Assembly (NCBI GenBank): GCA_037143735.1
Contig: JBAWYD010000030.1
Span: 1-22,038 of the forward strand
Origin: JAPLJQ01 sp037143735
GTDB lineage: Bacteria > Desulfobacterota > Syntrophia > Syntrophales > UBA2185
Reading direction: 5' to 3'
Length of the DNA stretch: 22,038 nt
Of this stretch, positions 14,100 through 20,277 are shown piece after piece. Every line of letters begins with the position of its first letter. The first letter of the stretch is position 1. Under the pieces are notes generated by a model. It did not search any database and was not told where the DNA came from. It saw only the letters and a list, made by a program, of their open reading frames with translations. Made by a program: the position numbers and the translations under genes.

Positions 14100-14855
14100 T
14101 CATACTTTGATCTCGATTTCCATGCCGTCTGACGCCGCCGATGTGTTCTGAAACAACGCCGCCGCCGCCCTCTCTGCATGGATTCTCTCTTCAATGGTTT
14201 TGTATGTTTCGGCGTCGAAATGGGTGAGAACCAGGTTCCTGGCGCCTGCCTCACGGGCTATCCTTGCAGCCGTCTCCGGGTTCAGATGCGGCCAGCTTTC
14301 ACAGGACTGACCACTCTTGTAGGCACATTCGGCAATCAGGATATCCGCCGATCTTGCAAGATCAACGGCATTGGTGCAGTAGCCTGTATCGGGACAGTAG
14401 GTGACGACATGGCCGTCAATTTCGATTCGGTATCCCAGGGTAATGGAAGCGTGGACAAGGGGCTTTGTTACGACCGTAAAGGGAAGTTCCATGCGTTCGT
14501 GAGGCAGCTCACAAATCCTGACGACAAAGGGAAGTTGCGAGAGGGGAGCCGTGAAGGGTTGATTGATCAAGATTCCGAGGATTTTTCTCGTACCTTCGGG
14601 GCCGCAAATGGTTAAACCTCCGGGGAATTCGAATTTATTCAGGATATGCAGCCCCACGATGTGATCGAGATGAAAATGACTTAAAAACAGATAGACGGGT
14701 TTCGGGGAATCCGGCGGAATATATCTGCTGATCTTGTAGAATCCGTTTCCCGCATCCAGAATGATGTCAACATCTTTCGTCCTTATGAGGGTACAAATGG
14801 TGTTGCCCGTATCCGTATCGTACCAGCCGTTTGTCCCCAGAAAAATCACCTTCAA
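14100..14855 (-). CDS. MBL-fold hydrolase (RNase Z-like), TTG start
   Basis: The 251-residue protein has the metallo-beta-lactamase fold of the RNase Z/AtsA group: His60, His62, Asp64 and His65 in LSHFHLDHIVG, His135 in KPLVHASITLGYR, Asp156 in CPDTGYC and His212 in VLTHFD. His190 in WPHLNPE resembles the extra histidine of the group. It lacks an evident exosite arm, so it is more likely a small-molecule hydrolase, perhaps a thioesterase or phosphodiesterase, than a tRNA-processing enzyme. The only starts fitting the family N-terminus are TTG at 14855 (then KVIFLGTNG) or GTG at 14849; a stop precedes the TTG. AAGGAGG about 13-14 bp upstream supports TTG. Last gene of the cupin-regulator operon, which implies a role in the acyl-CoA pathway. 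Confidence 0.85.
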   Translation of the reverse strand: MKVIFLGTNGWYDTDTGNTICTLIRTKDVDIILDAGNGFYKISRYIPPDSPKPVYLFLSHFHLDHIVGLHILNKFEFPGGLTICGPEGTRKILGILINQPFTAPLSQLPFVVRICELPHERMELPFTVVTKPLVHASITLGYRIEIDGHVVTYCPDTGYCTNAVDLARSADILIAECAYKSGQSCESWPHLNPETAARIAREAGARNLVLTHFDAETYKTIEERIHAERAAAALFQNTSAASDGMEIEIKV

Positions 14856-14874
14856 TTAAGTCAATCTCCCTCCT

Positions 14875-15042
14875 TCAATTTTCCCCGCTATCCTTTTCGG
14901 GAAGGTCTGCATCGATAAAAATTCCTTCTGTTCCGAAAGGAGACTCGTCAACTCTTTCCGTCTTTTTTCTCGCATCTTCCGTGTCATGTCCCTGACGGTC
15001 GAGCCGGGGAATCCCCCCCTCCTGTTTTACCAGAGGCTTCAT
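14875..15042 (-). CDS. Hypothetical 55-residue acidic protein
   Basis: An ATG at 15042 opens a 55-codon frame ending in TGA at 14877-14875. The sequence starts MKPLVKQEGGIPRLDRQGHD and ends ADLPEKDSGEN. It is hydrophilic, acidic, cysteine-free and without membrane segment. It fits tightly in the operon: 7 bp after the acyl-CoA dehydrogenase stop, and its own TGA overlaps the TGAAGGAGGG that serves the MBL gene, so translation may pass through all three. AAAGGG, inside the last codons of the dehydrogenase, could be its ribosome site. I recognise no family. It could be a small partner of either neighbour or a chance frame. Confidence 0.55.
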   Translation of the reverse strand: MKPLVKQEGGIPRLDRQGHDTEDARKKTERVDESPFGTEGIFIDADLPEKDSGEN

Positions 15043-15049
15043 CGCTGGC

Positions 15050-16189
15050 CTACCCTTTCAATGTTTCTCTGGCAATGACGATTCTCTGAACCTCGGAGGT
15101 ACCGTCATAGATAGTGGTCGCCCTTGCATCGCGGTAGAGCCTTTCGACTTTGTATTCCTTGATGTATCCATATCCGCCATGGATCTGGAGTGCTCTGTGT
15201 GCTGCCCTGTTTGCCGTCTCGGATGCGTAGAGCTTGGCCATGGCCGATTCCCTGGTAAAGGAAAGCCCCTGATCCCTGCGATCGGCGGCATGGATGGTCA
15301 GCCAGTTTGCCGCTTCTATCTCCGTGGCCGTATCCGCAATCATCCACTGGATAGCCTGGAATGAGCTGATAAGCTTACCGAACTGTTTGCGATTTTTTGC
15401 GTACGCTATCGCCTCATCGAGGCATGCCCGTGCAATTCCTACAGACAGAGCTGCCGTTCCAATCCGTCCGCTGTCCAGAGCCACCATGGCGATCTTGAAT
15501 CCGCCGCCTTCTTTACCGAGGAGATTTTCCCTGGGAATTCTACAGTCTTCAAATCTCAATTCTACCGTGTTGGACGCCTTCATGCCCATGAAATCTTCGC
15601 CAGGTCCGACGATGAAGCCGGGAAAGCCCTTTTCCACGATGAACGCAGAAAGCCCCCGGTTGGACTTTTCCGGGTCTGTTCGGGCAATCAGGATAACCAC
15701 ATCGGCAAACGCCCCGTTTGTGATGAAAGATTTGGTTCCGTTGACGATATAGCAATCGCCTTTATATTCGGCCCGCGTGAGTGTGCCGCCCGTGTCTGAG
15801 CCAGACTCCTGTTCCGTGAGGGCAAAGGCGCCGATGGTCTCCCCGGTTGCGAGGGGGTGTAAATATTGTCGCTTCTGCTCTTCATTGCCGTACCTAAGCA
15901 AAGGGTCGGCCGCGAGGTTTGACATGGACATGGCCATGGCAGTGGATGGGCAGGCGTAGGCAATTTCCTGAAGGGCGAGACAGTAACTGACAGTCCCGGC
16001 GTCGGCGCCCCCGTATTCAGCGGGAACCGTCATTCCCATCAACCCCAGTTCCCCCATCTTTTTCAGGACATCATGCGGGAAAATTTTCTCCTGATCACGC
16101 TGATATGCATAGGGTTCGAGTTCCTTTTTCGCAAACTCCCTGGCCATTAACCTGATCATCTCCTGCTCGTCACTAAGCTGGAAAGACAT
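15050..16189 (-). CDS. Acyl-CoA dehydrogenase with Asp at the catalytic-base position
   Basis: A 379-residue FAD enzyme of the acyl-CoA dehydrogenase family, length typical of short-chain or branched-chain types. Visible motifs: FALTEQESGSDTGG (FAD/substrate), the ITNGAFADV strand, KNRKQFGKLISSFQAIQ, QIHGGYGYIKEY and the C-terminal YDGTSEVQRIVIARE. In most homologues the last motif begins YEGT and supplies the Glu base; here it is Asp362 (GAC, 15104-15106). The alternative base of isovaleryl-CoA dehydrogenase is also absent (LDSGRIG). It oxidises an acyl-CoA to an enoyl-CoA and passes electrons to ETF, but the chain type cannot be told. AAGGAGG overlapping the regulator's stop lies just upstream. 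It sits 11 bp after the cupin regulator gene, which likely controls it. Confidence 0.93.
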   Translation of the reverse strand: MSFQLSDEQEMIRLMAREFAKKELEPYAYQRDQEKIFPHDVLKKMGELGLMGMTVPAEYGGADAGTVSYCLALQEIAYACPSTAMAMSMSNLAADPLLRYGNEEQKRQYLHPLATGETIGAFALTEQESGSDTGGTLTRAEYKGDCYIVNGTKSFITNGAFADVVILIARTDPEKSNRGLSAFIVEKGFPGFIVGPGEDFMGMKASNTVELRFEDCRIPRENLLGKEGGGFKIAMVALDSGRIGTAALSVGIARACLDEAIAYAKNRKQFGKLISSFQAIQWMIADTATEIEAANWLTIHAADRRDQGLSFTRESAMAKLYASETANRAAHRALQIHGGYGYIKEYKVERLYRDARATTIYDGTSEVQRIVIARETLKG

Positions 16190-16200
16190 GTCGATCCTCC

Positions 16201-16749
16201 TTACGGTACGTAGATCACGACGAGAAGTTTGGTAGTTTCCCCTTTTGGATTATTGAGTTTATGGTGCAGGCCGGAATTGAAATGAACACTTTCTCCCTTC
16301 ACCAGTTCTTTTATGTTTTCCCCGATGTGAATCGTGAGTTCTCCCTTGAGGACATGAATGAATTCTTCCCCGTCATGGTGATATTCCACACCCCTGTGTT
16401 CCGTTTTCGGATCAATCGTCACCAGATATGCCCGTAAATGCTTATCGTCGCCCGGTTTGGTCAGAGGAATATAGGCATATGATTCCACCCGTTTCCGGTG
16501 GCTTTTTTTCCGCACCCTGGTTGCCTTGGCCCCATTGACTTCGGTGTCTTCCATGTTCAGTTTCAAGACCCGGCTGAGTTGAAGCAATAGCGCCACCGGC
16601 GGGACAATCTTGTCTTCTTCCACCTGCATGATCACGTCAAGCGGGTATCCCGCATCATGGGCGACATCTTCAAGACTCAAGCCCAGCTTTTCTCTGCCCT
16701 GTCTGGTCCTCTGGCCCAAGGAACCTTCTTTTTGTTTTGTCTTGGCCAT
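16201..16749 (-). CDS. XRE-family HTH and cupin-domain transcriptional regulator
   Basis: The 182-residue product pairs an N-terminal XRE helix-turn-helix (about 12-67, with LGLSLEDVAHDAGYPLDVI) and a C-terminal cupin (about 105-180). The cupin motifs are HHDGEEFIHVLKGEL and GESVHFNSGLHHKLNN. A basic linker (RVRKKSHRKR) joins them. Such regulators sense a small ligand in the cupin and control adjacent catabolic genes. GGGGAGG 7 bp before the ATG at 16749 selects this start; an in-frame ATG at 16851 would add residues unlike the family. It is the first gene of the operon with the acyl-CoA dehydrogenase and probably autoregulates through the inverted repeat in its leader. Confidence 0.9.
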   Translation of the reverse strand: MAKTKQKEGSLGQRTRQGREKLGLSLEDVAHDAGYPLDVIMQVEEDKIVPPVALLLQLSRVLKLNMEDTEVNGAKATRVRKKSHRKRVESYAYIPLTKPGDDKHLRAYLVTIDPKTEHRGVEYHHDGEEFIHVLKGELTIHIGENIKELVKGESVHFNSGLHHKLNNPKGETTKLLVVIYVP

Positions 16750-16815
16750 CTTACTACCTCCCCAATGATTCATTGACCGAAAGCGCATCCCCTGTGTCCC
16801 GTTTAAATTCCCTTT

Positions 16816-16830
16816 TGCGTTCGCAACGCA
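16816..16830. promoter_or_regulatory. Inverted repeat in the regulator leader, possible operator
   Basis: TGCGTT-CGC-AACGCA has perfect 6-bp arms. It lies between the minus-strand promoter (16883-16911) and the regulator start, about 50 bp downstream of the predicted transcription start. That suits an autoregulatory roadblock or an RNA hairpin. No T-run follows on the minus strand, so it is not an obvious terminator. Confidence 0.45.
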
Positions 16831-16882
16831 TTGAGGATATAGGGGAAACATGAGATCAAAACATGTGTTCAGATTTTTTCAT

Positions 16883-16911
16883 ATATTAAATGAGGCGCTG
16901 GTTGTTGTCAA
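16883..16911 (-). promoter_or_regulatory. Sigma70-type promoter for the cupin-regulator/acyl-CoA dehydrogenase operon
   Basis: On the minus strand TTGACA (16911-16906), 17 bp and TAATAT (16888-16883), four of six. The start near 16876 gives a leader of about 127 nt to the ATG at 16749. That leader also contains two ACATG-centred repeats around 16850-16870. Confidence 0.6.
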
Positions 16912-17013
16912 TCACAATAAGGTTTGATTTTGATGGAATTCATTTTCATAGAATCATCAGTGATGCTGTGGTATGAAAATAATACACCGATGAGAAAGTA
17001 AAGTAAGGAAGGC

Positions 17014-17052
17014 CGTTTGTCGCGGAGCGATAAGTCGGAGGGATGACAAACG
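17014..17052 (+). promoter_or_regulatory. Leader hairpin upstream of the PAS-LuxR gene
   Basis: CGTTTGTC (17014-17021) and GACAAACG (17045-17052) form a perfect 8-bp stem enclosing 23 nt. Inside, TCGC-GGA-GCGA (17020-17030) could pair alternatively. The hairpin ends 42 bp before the PAS gene start. It matches no riboswitch I know. It may be an operator, a 5'-UTR structure or chance. Confidence 0.4.
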
Positions 17053-17094
17053 ATTTGCTTATATTTTATTGAACGCCCTGAAAGGAGGATTTTA

Positions 17095-18792
17095 ATGTCT
17101 GAAAAATCACGCGATGGCAATTCACCTGAGGGGATATCTACATCGGAAGAAAACGCCGCCAAGCGCAAGGAGACGGAAGAGGCTCTGAGAGAATCGGAGA
17201 GGCGGCTGGCGGATATTATTGATTTTCTGCCGGATGCGACCCTTGCCATTGACAGGCAGGGAAAGGTTATTGCCTGGAATCGCGCCATAGAGGAAATGAC
17301 GGAGGTCAAGGCGCCCGACATGCTGGGGAGAGGCGACTACGAGTATGCCCTGCCGTTTTACGGTATACGAAGGCCCATCCTGCTGGACCTGGTCCTGAAA
17401 CCGGACAAGAAAATCGAGCGGAGTTATTATTCGATTCTTGAAAAGAAAAAAGACCTTCTGATTGTGGAGACATGGGTTCCTTTTTTAAAGTGGAGGAGGG
17501 CCTTTCTCTGGGCAAAGGCAAGTCCCCTTTATGACAGCAAGGGGGACATTGTGGGCGCCATCGAGTCAATCCGGGACATCACGGAGCGAAAGCAACTGGA
17601 GGAGTTGCTGCGAACGAGCGAGGAAAAGTACCGGCAGCTGTTCACAACGGTGCCGGACGCCATTTTCATGTTTGACGCAGGCACTCGCCAGTTCATCGAT
17701 GCAAATGAGAGCGCCTTGAGACTGTATGGCTGCAGCCGGGATGAATTTCTCAAAATGACGCTTGCAGATATCACGGCGGAACCGGAAGAATCAGAAAAGG
17801 TTGTAAAGAAGACGATGGCCGTAAGAATGGACCGGGTGCCGCTTCGCTATCACAGGAAAAAAGACAAAACCGTGTTCCCTGTGGAAGCATCCACGAGCAT
17901 GTTTGATCTGGGGGGACAGAATGTCATCTGTGTTGTCATCCGTGACATCACGGACCGCAGGCGAACCGAAGAGGCCATCAAGGAGAGCGAGGAGAGGCAT
18001 CGCACGTTGTTCGAGAGTACGGCAAATCCTATCCTGGTCATAGACACGGAGGGAAATTATATTAACGGCAACAATTCAGCCCTCGGATTTTTTGAGTGTA
18101 CACAGGATGAACTTCTATCGAAAAATATACTCGATTTCATGCCGACGGACAGAAAACAACAGGTTCTTGATATACAAAAACCCCTGTGGGAGTCCGGCGG
18201 GTCTGTGGAAACGGAATATCATATTCGTGGCAACGTCAAGTTTATGGAATTGACCGTTACACCAACCACATGGCAGGGGAAGAATGTGATCCTGGGGATA
18301 GGAAAAGACATCACCAAGCGCAAGCAGGCGGAGGAGGTGCTGGAGAAAAGAGAGATAGAGCTTGAGGCCAAGACTTCTGAGCTTGAAGACCTCAATGCGG
18401 CCTTAAGGGTTTTGCTCAAACAGAGGGATGAGGATAAAAACGAGCTTGAGCAGAAGGTGCTGTCGAACGTCAAGATGCTTATTCTGCCGCACATTGAGAA
18501 ATTGAAAAGTCATGTCGATCTGAAGGGTACGTCTTATGTTAATGTCGTTGAATCGAATCTGAAAGACATCATATCTCCCTTTGCACAGAAATTGTCCGTC
18601 AAGTATTTAAATCTTACCAACAGAGAAGTGCAAATCGCAAATCTGATTAAGGAAGGAAAAACGACGAAAGAAATCGCGGCATTTCTAAATGTTTCGGACA
18701 GCGCCGTCAATGTATACCGCTATCATATCAGGCGTAAACTGAATCTGACAAAAAAGCAAAACCTTCGTTCGTACATGTCAGCCCTTATTTAA
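17095..18792 (+). CDS. Triple-PAS sensor with LuxR-type DNA-binding domain
   Basis: The 565-residue protein combines three PAS domains (about 37-165, 175-290 and 300-412) with a C-terminal LuxR/GerE helix-turn-helix (about 503-563). The HTH includes LTNREVQIANLIKEGKTTKEIA and VSDSAVNVYRYHIRRKL. PAS ends carry the usual PAC signature D-I-T-x-R/K-R/K (IRDITERKQ, IRDITDRRR, KDITKRKQ). A coiled-coil of about 412-455 links sensing to DNA binding. There is no histidine kinase, receiver or membrane segment, so it appears to be a one-component cytoplasmic regulator. No haem or flavin ligand can be assigned by eye. AAGGAGG (17082-17088) sits 6 bp before the ATG. It is divergent from the acyl-CoA operon and may regulate it. 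Confidence 0.9.
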   Translation: MSEKSRDGNSPEGISTSEENAAKRKETEEALRESERRLADIIDFLPDATLAIDRQGKVIAWNRAIEEMTEVKAPDMLGRGDYEYALPFYGIRRPILLDLVLKPDKKIERSYYSILEKKKDLLIVETWVPFLKWRRAFLWAKASPLYDSKGDIVGAIESIRDITERKQLEELLRTSEEKYRQLFTTVPDAIFMFDAGTRQFIDANESALRLYGCSRDEFLKMTLADITAEPEESEKVVKKTMAVRMDRVPLRYHRKKDKTVFPVEASTSMFDLGGQNVICVVIRDITDRRRTEEAIKESEERHRTLFESTANPILVIDTEGNYINGNNSALGFFECTQDELLSKNILDFMPTDRKQQVLDIQKPLWESGGSVETEYHIRGNVKFMELTVTPTTWQGKNVILGIGKDITKRKQAEEVLEKREIELEAKTSELEDLNAALRVLLKQRDEDKNELEQKVLSNVKMLILPHIEKLKSHVDLKGTSYVNVVESNLKDIISPFAQKLSVKYLNLTNREVQIANLIKEGKTTKEIAAFLNVSDSAVNVYRYHIRRKLNLTKKQNLRSYMSALI

Positions 18793-18881
18793 ATAAAATT
18801 AACTTTTTCTTAATATTCTTTATTAATCTTTTAATATTGTCATTTACGTTTTTTCCTATACAGAATAGATAAAAACCAGCA

Positions 18882-18974
18882 TTCCTGAAAGTGACTCGCG
18901 AGTCGGGAGGAGGGCCCACATGTGAAGACGTCCTATCCTTATAAATGTGTCTTTCGCCCATTCTTTTTCAGGAA
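18882..18974 (+). ncRNA. Candidate structured RNA element
   Basis: Outer arms TTCCTGAAA (18882-18890) and TTTCAGGAA (18966-18974) are perfectly complementary. Within them are a 12-bp palindrome GACTCGCGAGTC (18893-18904) and a second possible arm pair, GGGC with GCCC and AAGAC with GTCTT. The nesting suggests a multi-branched fold, but strand, transcription and conservation are unknown. It might instead be an operator or a protein-binding site cluster. Confidence 0.35.
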
Positions 18975-19013
18975 GACGATAATCGCTGGGTATCTATACG
19001 AGGCCACGGACGT

Positions 19014-19042
19014 TTGTTCATGGCTTTTTCATTTTCTATAGA
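19014..19042 (+). promoter_or_regulatory. Weak promoter for the 19107 lipoprotein gene
   Basis: TTGTTC (19014-19019), 17 bp and TATAGA (19037-19042). The spacing is ideal, but each hexamer is weak. The start near 19049 leaves a leader of about 58 nt. Confidence 0.4.
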
Positions 19043-19106
19043 CGGACAGATGTGATAAAGTCCGGATCGCCATCCAAGAGTGAATCCATCAGAAAAGGAG
19101 AAAGTA

Positions 19107-19745
19107 ATGCGGTGTATAGGCAATCAAAAGAGAGACTGGCGGGCAGCATTGTTTGTGTTGGTGATTCTGTTTGTCGGATCATGGTCAATGGCGGGGTGTT
19201 CCAAGACGGATAAGGGGGAGGTTCCGAAAAAGACTGATGCTCAGGCAGCCGCCAAGGTACAGGTAGATGACGGAAAACCCTTCAGTTTTCGTGGTATCAC
19301 CATGGGTGTTCCCCTGAAAACCCAGTTCAAGGACTGTAAGGGCCAGCCAGGAGGTCCATGCAACAAGGAGGGTGTGAAGGGAGATGCCTTCAAGGACTAT
19401 AAGATAGAGGGTTTATCGAAATTGGATTTTGGAACCACGGAATATGTTTCCCTGATTGACGACAGCGTGGAACTCATCCTGGTGGAATTTGTAAAGGAAT
19501 ATGCATCAACCAATATGATGAAATTGCTGAAGGAAACATACGGAGAGCCTGCAAGTTATACGAGCAGCATGCTTGCCGAAAAGGCAACCGATTTGCCCTA
19601 TGAAAAATTTCTGGTGACGTGGAATATCAAGGGCTGCGTGTTGGAATTGAGCAATGTCCGTGACAACATCGTTGATAGCGGGAGGGTGTTAATCAAGTCT
19701 GCAAAGTACCTCAAGAAAGAAGCCCAGGGAGGAGGGAAAAAGTAA
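19107..19745 (+). CDS. Hypothetical lipoprotein
   Basis: The 212-residue product starts with a signal peptide (RDWRAALFVLVILFVGSWS) and lipobox MAGC with lipidated Cys31, followed by a Ser/Lys-rich linker. The ATG at 19107 is chosen for the AAGGAG 6 bp upstream; a GTG at 19080 would only lengthen the n-region. The mature part has the segment FSFRGITMGVPLKTQFKDC and a Cys pair (DCKGQPGGPC) that could form a disulfide. A later Cys lies in IKGCVLELS. The layout, with GITMG, then ETYGEP, then VTWNIKGCVLELS, resembles small periplasmic proteins of unknown function that monitor or bind something at the envelope. I recognise no named family. It lies alone between two intergenic gaps. Confidence 0.75.
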   Translation: MRCIGNQKRDWRAALFVLVILFVGSWSMAGCSKTDKGEVPKKTDAQAAAKVQVDDGKPFSFRGITMGVPLKTQFKDCKGQPGGPCNKEGVKGDAFKDYKIEGLSKLDFGTTEYVSLIDDSVELILVEFVKEYASTNMMKLLKETYGEPASYTSSMLAEKATDLPYEKFLVTWNIKGCVLELSNVRDNIVDSGRVLIKSAKYLKKEAQGGGKK

Positions 19746-19993
19746 AGAGGTGAGTAATACCGGTTACCGGCCTGTGAAGTTATCGGGTTGACGTGACAAA
19801 CTCCTGTGCTTTTTAAAGATAGACGTTGGAAATATACTTTATGTTGATTGCGCAAGAAAGCCGGTATGGAATCAATAACTTTAAGAAGTGCAAAGAAAAA
19901 GGGGGTGATGGATAAACTGGCAAAAGATTAAAGAATCCCAGGGAAACATAGAGATAAACGTATCATGTACTATAGGCAAACTAAGGAGGGAAC

Positions 19994-20275
19994 ATGAAAG
20001 AAAAAGCCTATAAGAAAGAAATAATGGTAACCATAGTCTTTATTATCCTCTATATGCTGATGGGTCATACCGCCTCCATCTTCGTTCTTTTTCCCGGTCT
20101 ACAGGTAGGAACGATGTGGGGGTTTCCTATCCACTACATCGTTCCCGTTCTCACCGGCTGGTTCGGCATGATCATCGTGTCCATTTTTGCGGCTCTGGTC
20201 TGCAACAAGCTGGATGACGAGATCGAAGCGGCCAACAAAGCGGACGAAGCTGCTCCGGGAAAGGGAGGTGAGTAG
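19994..20275 (+). CDS. Small two-helix membrane protein, probable accessory subunit of the adjacent symporter
   Basis: The 93-residue protein has two hydrophobic segments (about 10-33 and 47-70), a short loop (GLQVGTMWGFP) between them and a charged C-terminal tail (KLDDEIEAANKADEAAPGKG). AAGGAGG at 19983-19989 is well placed. The stop is 2 bp before the symporter ATG, so the two are co-translated. Small two-helix partners precede several sodium:solute symporters (for example the YhdT/PanF, DUF485/ActP and DUF4212 arrangements). This one fits that pattern by position and topology, but I cannot place it in one of those families. The 248-bp gap before it (19746-19993) holds no convincing gene or promoter. 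Confidence 0.8.
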   Translation: MKEKAYKKEIMVTIVFIILYMLMGHTASIFVLFPGLQVGTMWGFPIHYIVPVLTGWFGMIIVSIFAALVCNKLDDEIEAANKADEAAPGKGGE

Positions 20276-20277
20276 CC

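Larger units (their letters stand above)
18793..19106 (+). other. 314-bp non-coding gap with AT-rich tract and inverted repeats
   Basis: No plausible gene on either strand. The first ~50 bp are extremely AT-rich. Nested inverted repeats occupy 18882-18974, and a weak promoter for the following lipoprotein lies at 19014-19042. No classical terminator for the PAS gene is evident. Confidence 0.7.

Noticed and set aside
19842..19916. A 24-codon ORF in the gap before the small membrane gene
   Set aside because: No ribosome site, no neighbour coupling and no protein-like pattern.
19746..19993. Possible terminator or sigma54 promoter before the symporter pair
   Set aside because: CCGGTTACCGG near 19760 lacks a T-run, and no GG-N10-GC pair with convincing -24/-12 context is seen.
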